Shown here piece after piece: positions 1-9,600 of a DNA stretch of 27,221 nt. Source of the DNA: CAZDIO01 sp964505555. GTDB lineage: Bacteria > Bdellovibrionota_C > UBA2361 > SZUA-149 > CAZDIO01. Made by a program: the position numbers and the translations under genes. Position 1 is the first letter of the stretch, and the number at the start of each line of letters is the position of its first letter. The notes under the pieces are model-generated. The model did not search any database, was not told where the DNA came from, and worked only from the letters and a program-made list of their open reading frames with translations. The stretch covers positions 1 through 27,221 of the forward strand of contig CAZDIO010000056.1 of assembly GCA_964505555.1 (NCBI GenBank), written 5' to 3'.

Positions 1-85
1 CCTTTGGTGGCGAGCGTATCTAAGAAATCTCTATTTAAATAGAACTTTTTTTTTTGCGCCGCTCGGCTCGCAACGACAGACGTTT
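1..85. repeat. Fragment of a GTCGTTGCGAG-family palindrome
   Basis: Bases 61-79 read GCTCGGCTCGCAACGACAG. This matches the right arm of the complete palindromes at 19635-19744 and 24439-24540. The matching left arm is absent or decayed, and a T10 run lies at 46-55. It looks like half of a dispersed palindromic element cut by the window edge or degenerated. Confidence 0.5.
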
Positions 86-126
86 TTATTTTATCAGAGT
101 CTCTTAATCTAATTGGTTTTTTTCTT

Positions 127-161
127 AACTCTGTGGATCTCTGTGAAACTCTGTGTTCATC
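127..161. repeat. ACACAGAG-family repeat, single arm
   Basis: This 35-base arm, AACTCTGTG...GTGTTCATC, is nearly identical to the right arms at 3527-3562, 17558-17592 and 24244-24277. Inside it ACTCTGTG-like units recur about every 11-12 bases. No partner arm lies to its left within the window. The reading frame that starts inside it (133-414) is unlikely to be a gene. Confidence 0.8.
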
Positions 162-319
162 AAAAAAATTCACCACTGTTTTCTTGATTTTTGTATATTT
201 TGAAAATTATGATATTAAAAAATCAACCGCAGAGGTTGGTTTTTTTGGAATCGAGCGCAACAAGATCTTGGTAATGCGGGTGAAGGGAAGCGAGACCACT
301 TTTCTTAATTCGCAAGAGC

Positions 320-571
320 AACTTCCTCGCAGACCGGAGGCGTACATGAGTAAGTTTTTTATTTGCCGGTCTGATAGAGGAATAAGATGCCACGAGATTG
401 AGTTGTGGGCTTAGACGCCATGCCCTTGCTGCTACCCAACGTCTAAGCCGGTCGCAGAAACGTTTTGCTCTCCCACCCGCTCGTCGGTGCTCCATCCAGG
501 AGTGCCAGAGCGGTGAGCGAGGCAGGTTTTTCCTTGGAAGTGCGTTTGCACTTCGGCTCAAAGGTTAAACC
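320..571. other. Non-coding, hairpin-rich block downstream of the collagen-like gene
   Basis: No convincing gene lies in 1-609. The block holds successive inverted repeats: CAGACCGG (330-337) with CCGGTCTG (366-373); GGCTTAGACG (408-417) with CGTCTAAGCC (440-449); an 8-bp GU-containing hairpin near 486-506; and a long imperfect hairpin at 525-571. The core of the last is GAAGTGC-gttt-GCACTTC, with flanking GGTTT/AAACC and CCTT/AAGG pairs. It lies just past the stop of the minus-strand gene at 610. The last hairpin may therefore end that transcript, or the whole block may be a structured RNA or a decayed mobile palindrome. Confidence 0.45.
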
Positions 572-609
572 ACTGCGGCCCTCTTTCTCAAGGATCTCTT
601 TCTCGATGA

Positions 610-1803
610 TCAATTGATCCGAATATAATAATACACGGCAACGTTTTTCGGGCGGGTTTCGGTGTCGTAGCGAGGGTTGCCGTATCCGGGGAGTGGGGCG
701 GGATCAAGAATTCGTCCATACATATACTGATCTGTCCCGAAGGTTCCGTAAAATGCCCCCGTTGGAAAGTAATGTGGGGAACCGATCTCATGACGATGCC
801 CATGACCTTGAAAGGCATCGCTTTGGATATCTCCGACACTTCGGTTTGCACCGTAAGGATCTTGGAGTCCATCTGTTCTTTCAAGACTTAATCCTCGGAG
901 AAACATTCCGCGCATATCAGGAACCTGAGATTTGCCAGTGACATTGGAGTAAGCAGAGCCAGCTACCGAACGGCCGTCGGCAAGAACCCATTTGGTTGAT
1001 GATGGGTCAAATTGTTGTGAATCATCAACAAGGGTTGCAAATTGAGTGGGCGTAAGGAGCGATGCTTCAACAGAACCAAGAACACTATCTCCTCCTGGAC
1101 CTCCTCCTGGACCGGTAAGTCCTACCGGTCCCGCTGGACCCATTGGACCTTCCGGACCCGTAGCTCCCTGAGCTCCTGCCGGTCCCATGGGTCCTTGAGC
1201 TCCGGCGATACCTTGAGGACCAGCTTCCCCCATTGGTCCCATCGGTCCTTGCACACCGTCATTTCCTGGAGGACCTTCAGGACCTGCTACTCCTTGAGGA
1301 CCTTGTGGGCCCGGAGGTCCCTGAAGAGCAAGCTTTTTTACAAGAGTATCAAATCTATACACAGTATGAACTAAAGAGAGTTCAAAGGAGGAATTACCAG
1401 AGCGACGTGATTCAACGCTTTGGAGATACCACATTCCACTTCCTTCTGAAGGAAGTGGAACAAAAAGACGTAGTTTCCCATCACCATCAAGTTGTCCCGT
1501 TGCTACCAGCACAGCTCCTGGAAGAGGAGAGAGTCGACGAGAATGTTTCTTTTCTTCAATGGTAAGAAGTTCTGAACGTTCGCTCATCCAAAGCTCAATG
1601 AGTCGGTTAGAACTACCGTCAAAATCAACGGTAAGTTTTGGTTCTATTTCGCCGTGAGCAAAAACGAGTGGATTTAAGACTCGAAGTTCAAGGGAATTTG
1701 TTGCCTCTGCTTGGAGAGGGAGAATAAAAATAGAACAAAAGAGAGTGTTAACAACAATTCGATAAAGAGATGAGTGAAAATGATTTTGTCCATAGAGAAA
1801 CAT
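610..1803 (-). CDS. Secreted collagen-like repeat protein with phage tail-collar-like C-terminus
   Basis: This is a 397-residue protein. Residues 1-34 form a signal peptide with a hydrophobic core near NTLFCSIFILPL. Residues 35-160 are an unrecognised, probably beta-rich N-terminal domain. Residues 162-236 are about 24 Gly-X-Y triplets rich in GPP, GPQ and GPM, the signature of a collagen-like triple helix. Residues 240-397 contain VPDMRGMFLRG, a GHGH patch and a terminal TRPKNVAVYYYIRI, the pattern of phage tail-collar and tail-fibre tip domains. Such domains usually trimerise, which would register the collagen helix. A GGAG lies 9 bases before the ATG. The likely role is a trimeric exported or surface filament; adhesion is inference. 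The neighbouring genes give no functional clue. Confidence 0.85.
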   Translation of the reverse strand: MFLYGQNHFHSSLYRIVVNTLFCSIFILPLQAEATNSLELRVLNPLVFAHGEIEPKLTVDFDGSSNRLIELWMSERSELLTIEEKKHSRRLSPLPGAVLVATGQLDGDGKLRLFVPLPSEGSGMWYLQSVESRRSGNSSFELSLVHTVYRFDTLVKKLALQGPPGPQGPQGVAGPEGPPGNDGVQGPMGPMGEAGPQGIAGAQGPMGPAGAQGATGPEGPMGPAGPVGLTGPGGGPGGDSVLGSVEASLLTPTQFATLVDDSQQFDPSSTKWVLADGRSVAGSAYSNVTGKSQVPDMRGMFLRGLSLERTDGLQDPYGANRSVGDIQSDAFQGHGHRHEIGSPHYFPTGAFYGTFGTDQYMYGRILDPAPLPGYGNPRYDTETRPKNVAVYYYIRIN

Positions 1804-1885
1804 AGCGCGTGCTCCGTGTGTGTTTGCGCTTTTTGCGCCGGTTTTTACAACAGAGCTCTTCCCATGTAGATCGTCGATCGCTTGG

Positions 1886-1915
1886 CCTTTAAATTAAAGG
1901 TTCTAGAGTTATAAT
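1886..1915 (+). promoter_or_regulatory. Candidate promoter with a palindromic operator
   Basis: CCTTTAA-A-TTAAAGG (1886-1900) is a perfect 7-1-7 palindrome. A consensus -10 box, TATAAT, follows at 1910-1915. The palindrome covers the -35 position, where a repressor or activator dimer could sit. Transcription would start near 1922, just before the AGGAG and GTG of the short reading frame at 1932. No good -35 hexamer is visible. Confidence 0.4.
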
Positions 1916-1931
1916 TGTGATAGGAGAAGTT

Positions 1932-2102
1932 GTGAAAATCGTCTACGAAAACTTCCTATCGGTATTGGGGTATAGTGGTTGAGGATTTGTTTCCTCAACG
2001 TGCAACATTTGTGAGGACGAAATAGAAATTCCTGAAAATCTCTCGGCTTTGGATTTCATTCTCAGTGAAGAGATGCTTTCGATCAGGCGGAAATTGAAAT
2101 AG
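1932..2102 (+). pseudogene. Short reading frame interrupted by an in-frame UGA
   Basis: A GTG start at 1932 is preceded by AGGAG (1922-1926). Sixteen codons (ending VLGYSG) lead to a TGA at 1980-1982. The same frame then stays open for 39 codons to a TAG at 2100. The second part contains a CNIC (CxxC) pair followed by EDEIEIPENL and looks protein-like, with some resemblance to short zinc-ribbon segments. A hairpin, GTTGAGGA (1978-1985) with TCCTCAAC (1992-1999), overlaps the TGA. It could be a decayed gene, a readthrough product or chance. The length is too short to exclude chance, and the hairpin is not a normal bacterial SECIS. Confidence 0.25.
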
Positions 2103-2194
2103 CTTCATTTTCCTTTTGATTATCATAGGAGGTATCAAACTTTAGGTATTTACTTAAAGTAGTTCCCGGAAATGTTTTTTAACGTAACTCCCGT

Positions 2195-2210
2195 TGGCAT
2201 GGAACATGCT
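2195..2210 (+). promoter_or_regulatory. Candidate sigma-54 (-24/-12) promoter
   Basis: TGGCATGGAACATGCT fits the sigma-54 consensus TGGCACG-N4-TTGCW, with the invariant GG and GC separated by exactly 10 bases. Only two consensus positions differ. Transcription would start near 2221, giving a leader of about 36 bases to the gene at 2257. An inverted repeat, ACTTTA/TAAAGT (2139-2160), lies upstream where an activator could bind. No sigma-70 pair of comparable quality was found here. Confidence 0.5.
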
Positions 2211-2256
2211 TATTCTTTTAACTAGTTTATACTATTAGAATAATTCAAGGGGGGTT

Positions 2257-2466
2257 ATGTGTTCTTTTGATTTAATCAAATATCTGGTTAAAAAAACCAT
2301 TCTATTGTTGATTGTCTTTGGTGTCATGAATGCACCAAATGCAGCGCACGCACTTTCAACGAGGAGCCTTGCTGAAATAGATCCTTTTTGGTGTGAACTG
2401 GGAGGAGGAACATTTCTTGAAGGACTTGGAGGAACGTTCTGCTTATATCCGTGGGAGTCTGATTAG
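2257..2466 (+). CDS. Small exported protein with a Cys-Gly-Gly...Cys motif
   Basis: A 69-residue protein preceded by a strong AAGGGGGG ribosome site. Residues 1-32 form a signal peptide with two lysines, a hydrophobic stretch ILLLIVFGV, and a probable cut after AHA. The mature part is only about 37 residues. It contains CELGGGTF and LGGTFCLYPW, so two cysteines flank a duplicated GGTF. The spacing vaguely recalls the Cys/Gly-Gly/Cys pattern of DUF333 proteins, but the downstream part of that domain is absent; this is inference. The cysteines could form one disulphide in the periplasm. It stands alone behind the sigma-54-type promoter. Function unknown. Confidence 0.6.
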   Translation: MCSFDLIKYLVKKTILLLIVFGVMNAPNAAHALSTRSLAEIDPFWCELGGGTFLEGLGGTFCLYPWESD

Positions 2467-2473
2467 ACTACTA

Positions 2474-2490
2474 GCCAAAGTTAATTTGGC
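2474..2490 (+). terminator. Weak hairpin after the small exported protein gene
   Basis: GCCAAA-gttaa-TTTGGC, six bases after the stop codon at 2466. The stem is only 6 bp and no T-run follows, so it is a weak terminator at best. Nothing else was recognised between 2491 and 2660. Confidence 0.3.
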
Positions 2491-2660
2491 GATGCGATTA
2501 AAGTGTTAGAAATAGACTATTGTCGCGGTGCCATTTTTATCTGGCCCATTTTTCTTCTACTGCTCATATAACAGAGCTTTTTTTGACAAGAAGTTAAAGG
2601 CTTGTCAGCTTCAAGGTGTTACGGTACCGTCTACCAAGATCATTAACTTGGAGACCAGAT

Positions 2661-3467
2661 ATGAGTTCAGATATTTCACCACCACAGCCAGCGACCTTAG
2701 TTTTTGGATTTATTTTGCTTGCGATGGTTGTACTTGCTTTGGGCTCTTACCACATTGTTCCCCCAGGCCATCGGGGGATTCTGGTGACACTAGGGAAGGT
2801 TGATCCGATAGAGAAAAAGGAAGGGGTGACATTTAAGCTCCCTTTTGTTTCTCAGGTGATTAATTTTCCGATTATGCAACTCAAGGCGGATGGTCGTACG
2901 GATACGTTTTCGAGCGATCTTCAAACAATGGTGATCTCTTATACGGTACTCTACCGTGTTCCTGAAGGTAAAGTTGTGACACTTTTTCAGCAATACCGTG
3001 GGGAGCCATATGCAACACTGATTGAACCCAGAGTTCAAGAGGGTATTAAACAGGTTACAGCCCTCTTTCGTGCAGAGGATCTTGTAAAAAATCGTGACAA
3101 GATGAAACAAGGAGTCGTTCAAGAGGTTTCTTCAGCGGTGGGAGATGTGCTGCAAATTGTGGATATCGCTATTACAAACATCGATCTCTCTGATCAGTTG
3201 GAGCAAGCGATCGAGCAGAAAGTAGTTCGTGAACAGGAGGCTTTAGCAAAACAGTACGAGCTTGATAAAGAGCGAAAACAAGCAGAAATTACCTTCGTTC
3301 GAGCGGAGGCTGAAGCAAAATCTGTTAAGATTAAAGGTGAAGCGCTGAAGCTTTCTCCTGAGGTTATCGAGTTTGAGATCGCCCAACGCTGGGATGGAAA
3401 GACGCCGTTGTCGGTCTCTGTTGGTGGTGGCGGTGGTGGAGCAAGTGTGTTGTTGCCGTTGAAATGA
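2661..3467 (+). CDS. SPFH/prohibitin-family membrane protein
   Basis: With the ATG at 2661 (GGAG 8 bases upstream) the product is 268 residues; an in-frame ATG at 2616 has no good ribosome site. Residues 12-29 form one membrane helix. HIVPPGHRGILVTLGKV opens the SPFH (stomatin/prohibitin/flotillin) domain, and YTVLYRVPEGKV and the VVQEVSSAVGD region are typical of prohibitin homologues. From about residue 195 a long charged helix rich in E, K, A and Q (REQEALAKQYELDKERKQAE) is the usual oligomerising coiled coil. The C-terminus ends in a run of glycines. Family members form ring assemblies at the inner membrane, often with membrane proteases; no NfeD or FtsH partner is present here, so the specific role is open. 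Confidence 0.9.
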   Translation: MSSDISPPQPATLVFGFILLAMVVLALGSYHIVPPGHRGILVTLGKVDPIEKKEGVTFKLPFVSQVINFPIMQLKADGRTDTFSSDLQTMVISYTVLYRVPEGKVVTLFQQYRGEPYATLIEPRVQEGIKQVTALFRAEDLVKNRDKMKQGVVQEVSSAVGDVLQIVDIAITNIDLSDQLEQAIEQKVVREQEALAKQYELDKERKQAEITFVRAEAEAKSVKIKGEALKLSPEVIEFEIAQRWDGKTPLSVSVGGGGGGASVLLPLK

Positions 3468-3470
3468 TTA

Positions 3471-3562
3471 ATTGAACACAGAGTTTCACAGGGTTACACA
3501 GAGTAAAGAAAAGAGATTTTAGGTTTAACTCTGTGTATCTCCGTGAAACTCTGTGTTTCATC
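3471..3562. repeat. ACACAGAG-family palindrome, complete copy
   Basis: The left arm (3471-3504) starts ATTGAACACAGAGTTTCACA. The right arm (3527-3562) is its near-perfect inverse, and about 22 A/T-rich bases lie between. The element begins 3 bases after the SPFH stop codon and lies between convergent genes, so it could fold into a long hairpin and act as a bidirectional terminator. Related copies are at 127, 15621, 17441 and 24208. Confidence 0.9.
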
Positions 3563-3573
3563 TACTAGCGCCG

Positions 3574-3622
3574 TTCCACTTTAAGTGTGGCAAGAAACCT
3601 GTCGTTGCGACAGAAAGTTTCT
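3574..3622. repeat. Compound hairpin repeat, copy 1
   Basis: It starts TTCCACTTTAAGTGTGG, itself a CCAC/GTGG hairpin. A nested hairpin follows at 3593-3622: AGAAAC and TGTCG pair with CGACA and GTTTCT. The first 24 bases recur at 27184 with one base missing, so this is another dispersed element. It sits past the end of the glucan synthase gene on the minus strand. Confidence 0.6.
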
Positions 3623-3651
3623 GCTGCATCTAAAATGGGCCGCTCTAGTTG

Positions 3652-6600
3652 TTACATAGCTGGGCGCTCGCCCATAATCACCTGCACCGACACTTCAGAT
3701 ACTCCAGGGGTAACGCTATAGAGGATCCGGCCATCGGGAATTTCCACTCCATTAACCTCTGTCCGGAGAACTCCGTGTTCGACACCATCAGGATTTTTAA
3801 CTTCAATTTTGTAGAGAACGTTTTGATGTCGGTAGTGAATACTATATGATCTCCAATCTGCGGGGATGCACGGAGAAATAGTAAAATACGTGCCGTGAAG
3901 CTGTAGCCCAAGGATGTTGCTAATTCCCGCCTGATAGAGCCAGCCACAAGAACCCGTATACCAACTCCATCCCGCACGACCGCTATAAGGTGGTTTTGAA
4001 TATACATCTCCACACACGACATAGGGCTCACCCCGATAACGCTCAACAGCGGTTGTGTTTTTCGTGTGATTGATCGGATTTATGATTGAAAAAAGTTGGT
4101 GAGAAATATCTCCCATTTTTAACATTGCAGCAGCAATTACAACCCAGGCAGCGGCGTGAGTATATTGAGCACCGTTTTCACGTACCCCAGGGGGATAGCC
4201 TTTAAGATAGCCAGGATTGAGCTCTCCTTTATCAAAAGGAGGGGTAAGGAGGAGAACCAACTTGTCTTTTTCATTAACGAGGTGGCTGAGAAGGGAGTTC
4301 ATTGCTTGGCGGGAGCGAGTAGGATCGCCTCTTTTAGAGATTACTGCCCAGGATTGGGCGATAGAATCAATTTGGCATTCAGTGTTTGATTCACTTCCAA
4401 GTGGAGTCCCGTCATCAAAGTAAGCCCTGCGATACCAATTTCCATCCCACCCATGTTCCTCAAGGGCGGCAAGAAGTGTTTTTGCATGCATCTGGAAAGA
4501 ATCTACAGAGGCCAAATCTTCGCGAACAGCAGCAATGGCGGCCCATTTCTGAAGGTTATCAAGTAAGAACCAACCAAGCCAAATACTCTCCCCTTTTCCT
4601 TCTCGGCCAATCTCGTTAAAACCATCGTTCCAATCGCCTGCTCCAATCAATGGCAAGCCGTGCTCTCCAAATCGTAATCCGTGTTGAAGTGCAAGTAAGC
4701 AATGCACGTAGAGCGTATCTGCTTTTGGGGAGAGATGTGGTTGGAGATAAGCATCCATCTGTGTAGGATCAAGAAGTGGGGCTTCAATAAAAGAAACCTG
4801 TTCTTCCAAAATAGCGTGATCGCCGGTTGCTTCAAGGTAGCGCTCAACTACATATGGTAACCAGAGATAGTCATCTGAGATTCGTGTACGCACACCACGT
4901 CCCGTTGGGGGATGCCACCAGTGTTGAACATCTCCTTCAAGAAACTGTCTTGAGGCTGCTTGTAAAATAAGGCTACGAGCGATCTCTGGCTTGGAGTAGA
5001 GAAGTGCTAACCCATCTTGAAGTTGATCGCGAAATCCAAAAGCACCTCCACTTTGATAAAATCCGGTTCGACCATATATTCGAGAGGATAAACACTGATA
5101 AAGGAGCCAACTGTTAAGGAGTAAATCAAAGCTACGATCGGGAGTTTTTACCTCTACAGCTGAAGAGAGAGAATCCCAGTATGTCGAAACCGCTTGAAGT
5201 TCGCTTTTTCGATAACTCGTTTTTCGATATCTTTTTACGTTTTGACGAGCTTCACCTAAATTCGGCGCTTCGCCCATAAAAAACATCACCTCACACTCTT
5301 CCTCTGCATTTAAAGAGTGCACAACCTTGAGCACTCCACACGAATCGTGACCCGCGCCTGTGACACGACGAAGATTTACAAGACGACTGAGATTTGCCAT
5401 GCCAGCAAGGTTTACTAAACTCGGAGCGGTCACGGCTTGCTCCAAAATAAGCGGCGAAGAAAGGGTATGATTTCTTCCCATAAACTCAGCGCGACTTGTC
5501 GTGTAAGAGTTAATCAGAGTGTTTGAGCCTAAAAAGACAACCCGACTTGCAAACTCATTGTTGTAGTGATTCTGCGCAGCAAGCATGCCAAGTTTTGAAT
5601 CAAACGAAGTAACAATATGCGCTTGGCTTTCTGCTCTCAGCACCCCAAGCACCCACTCAACATAGAGATAGACCTCAAGTCTTCGAATACGATTGTCTCT
5701 GTTTTGGAGCTTTACATGCCACCATTTTACCCGCTCTTGAAGTGAGCCTGATATGGTCAACTCACTAAAGATATTATCAGCAAGAAGTTTGAATTTACTA
5801 AACCCTTGATGATGCTCAACGCCGTAGCGTCCCCGATTTCTCACCGGAAGTGGGGTGGGGCACCAAAAGGCGCCGGTATTTCCATCTCGGATGTAAATGA
5901 CCTCGCCCGGACGATCGGAAACGGGATCGTTACTCCACGGTGTTAATCGGTTCTCTCTACTATTTTCAGACCACGTATAACCACTTCCTGATTCTGACAC
6001 CGTAAAGCCAAATTGTGGGTTGGCAATCACATTAATCCAAGGAGCCGGGGTGAGTTTTTCGCTATGGACTGTGAGTGCGTATGCTTTTCCATTTTCAATA
6101 AATCCGCCGTAGCCGTTATCAAACTCTCTTTGAGTTGTAATGACTGACCGTTCTCCGCTTCGATCCCGGCTTGATGGAGTTTCTTCCTTAAATAAATAGT
6201 CAAGAAGCCCCCTTCTTGTTGCTCTTACTCCTTCAAGCTCTCCAGGGAGTTCAAGCTGTTCTTCAAGCGATCCCCCCTCACCGCAAAAAACGACTCGTGC
6301 TACTGCTTTTAGCAGTAAGTATTCTTCAGCGGAGATCTGTTTTAGGGTTCTTACAAAGACGCCCCCTTTTGTCTCAAGCGGAGGAAGTGGAAAAACGGAA
6401 CGGAGCAGTTGTTCCATACCCGTGCTGACATTTTGAAGATATCCATCTCCATGCTCATTGATGATTACTAAATCAAAAAATACATTTCGATGACGAAGAT
6501 ATTCATGTGCTTTCAGGAGTTCCCGGACTAGCTTGAGGTGGAGAAGATCGGTAATTGACACAAGCACAATAGGCAGATCTCCAGATATGCTCAGACGCCA

Positions 6601-9600
6601 CAGGCCGGATTGTTGCAGACGATTTTGTAAGAGAAGCTGTGGTTCGCAACGAAGCACTTTGTGTTGAAAAAAGAGAGCGTTAGCTAAATGTTGATAGAGG
6701 TGACTTTGACGAATAGAGATCTGTTCGGTTCGAAATTCGATATTACTTTTACTCCAAGCCATTTCAAAGGCACGAGTGACGGTGCGGGTATCGTTGTAGC
6801 GCTCAGCTAAGAAGAGCACATCTTCTCGAGTTTTTCCGATAGCGGTAATAAAAGAGAGCGTTTGAGAACTGCTTGGTTGAATCTCAACTCGGGTTCGAAG
6901 AGAGGCGATTGGATCGAGAACGGTCCCTATTGTGGAACTTAATGAACGGTTTTTTTCATCAAACACAATGGGGTGATTAATGTTTCGTCCACGACCAATA
7001 AACGCCTCTCGATTTGTTTCGTATTCTACTTTGCCCCAGACGATAGGCATTGAAAGCATCGTCAACAGGTAGGTTCGTGCTTCATCTGCGGAGCGTGGTC
7101 TTCGGGTAAAGATGAGTGCTTCTATTTCTGGAACAAACTCACTTTCTACAAAGAGTTTGGAAAATGCTGGATGAACAGCGTCTGCTTGGGCGGCATTTAA
7201 GCAAATCTCTGCAAAGCTTGTAAACTGGAGATTTCGATTTCTTCGAGAGAGGTTTGTGACAGTGATCTTTTTTACCTCGACATTATCTTCAGGAGAGATC
7301 GTAATTTCGGTATGAAGGGCGATATCGAAGTCTCTTCGCTTAAATTCGACTTTGTCTGGATTGTAAATAACCTCATAAAATTCTGGTTGTTGTCTGGAGG
7401 GTTGGTAGGTAAGAGACCAGATTTTGTTTGTATCTAAATCTTTAACAAAGACATAATTTCCTAAATAATTTCTTAACGAATCTTCATGCCATCTGGTGAT
7501 CTGCATTCCAGGAATAAAGCTAAAACCACTACCGGCATTGTCAATCATCAGGCTATAAAAACCGTTTGAAAGTACCCGTGTGCGCGGTAAGATAGTGTGC
7601 GGAGTGGTGATTGTTTCAGACCAGGTTTCTTTTAAGCCTTCCTCCTGTTGTTCGGTATAGGTGATCTCTGCATGATGAGGAACTGTGAGAGGAGAGCGTT
7701 CAGGAAATTTCTCCTGAAGGAGTGGCTCGACAGCGCGAATTAAAGGATCGCTATGAAAACGCGTCTGAAGAATGTTTTCGTTTAGTACATTGTTAAGAGA
7801 GAGAAGGATCATTCCTTGATGGTGAGCAAGAAAGGACCTGACAATATGAGCTCCTTCTTCTCTACTGAGACGCTCCGAAGTGTAATCAATAGACTCATAA
7901 AAACCATATTCGCCACTCAGCCCCGCATCTTCGAGTCGAGAGATATTCTTTAAAGCTTCATGCGGAGTAACCATCATCGCTAAAAAGGTGGAGTAAGGAG
8001 AGATCACAAAGTCCTCAGAGAGACCTCTTTTTAATCCAAGTCCAGGCACACCAAATGCTCGGTACTGATAGGTATGCTCAAAATCTACACCGGCATATCC
8101 AGATTCCGAAATACCCCAGGGAACGCCGCGCGTTCTTGCGTAGATGCGTTGTGTTTCCACTATCGCCTTATAGGTTTCATGGAGAATGGTGTTTGGGAAA
8201 TCTTTTGTGACTAAAAGCGGCATCAAGTACTCAAACATCGTACCACTCCATGAAAGGAGTGCTTTTCCACCCGGAGTGCGAGTGAGTGGTCTTCCCAGCA
8301 CAAACCAATGTTCCAGAGGAATATCGCCCTTGGCGATTGCTAGAAGCGAGGTAAGACGTGCTTCTGAGGCAAGAAGATCATAATAGGAGTTATCAAACTT
8401 CCCCTCAGTAACCTGGTAGCCAATAGTAAAAAGCTTTCGTTCTTTGTTATATAAAAATTTAAAATCAGTATTTTTGATAATTAATTCACACGTGGTGGTA
8501 ATGAAAGTAAGGAGTTCCAACCTTTCCTCACTGTCGTCGCTCAAAGATGGCTTTGAGAGTAATTCTCTTGCCCCATTTTTTACTACGATTAGGTGGCCAA
8601 TGAGATTTCCGCTATCAACGGTGGAGACGTAACGAGGCTCAAGAGGGGTGAGGGAACGGATGTCATACCAGTTATAAAAATGGCCGTTTAGCTTCTCTAG
8701 TTTCATTAACGTTTCAAGTGAGGCGCGGATTTTTCTTCCAGCCTCAAGTGGGGTAATAAAACCAAGATCTACTGCTGTTAAAATGCTCAAATAGTGAAGC
8801 CCGATATTTGAGGGTGAAGTTCGATAAGCGACTACTCGTTTGGGAAAAAGCTGCACATTGTCAGGAATAAGATAGTGAGTTTCTTCAGAGGCGAGATCAT
8901 CAAAAAATTTCCACGTTTTAAAAGCAATCTTCTGAAGGCGCTCCTGTTTTTCATCCGTAAGGAGGAGTCCGCGAGCGGTGTGAGGGTTACTTATCCAATA
9001 TGCAACCCAAGGAGATAAAAACCAAAGACAGAGAATTGGACTTGCAAAAATAAGTTGGGAAGGATTTGTCGTTGCCAGAAGGATCGCGGTAAGTAGCACT
9101 GAAAGATTGGCAAGAAGCATTTCACGAAGAAAGGAACCAAACCCAGTGCCGAGTCTTCGTTCTGCTTGATAGGCAGTCTCCCAGTCCAGAAGGTTTTTCT
9201 TCGATACAAAGAGGCGATAGAGAGTGATGCCAATTGCATGGCTCATGAGGAGTGCTTGGTAAGGGAGAAAGATAAAGATTAGCACTGCCTGAATAAAGTT
9301 ATTTTTTAATTTTCTCCCGCACTCACGAGCATACCCTGAAAATGACATACCAAACGGTGAAGTAATAATTGTCGTTGCCAGTTGGGCATAGACTGGAAAA
9401 GCGATGACAATAAAAACAATACCTGTCCACCAGAGTGGAGAGTCTGGAAGGAACGCCCAAGAAAAGATTAAAAATATAAAACAAAGAGGAGCGATCAAAC
9501 TTCTTCGAAGATTATCAAGGAGCTTCCATTGTCCCAGTGGTGAGATTGATGAGTCTTTGGAAGTCGACGTTTTGCCGATTTCTGAGCGGGTGGGAGCTTT

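Noticed and set aside
133..561. Overlapping reading frames on both strands in the first 600 bases
   Set aside because: One starts inside an ACACAGAG repeat, the other crosses several hairpins; neither has a ribosome site or a recognisable domain.
400..571. tRNA, tmRNA or RNase P RNA in the hairpin-rich block
   Set aside because: No T-loop GTTCRA motif, acceptor pairing or conserved RNase P or tmRNA segments could be found on either strand.
1980..2000. SECIS element for selenocysteine at the UGA
   Set aside because: The hairpin overlaps the UGA; bacterial SECIS hairpins lie downstream of it with a defined apical loop, which is not seen.
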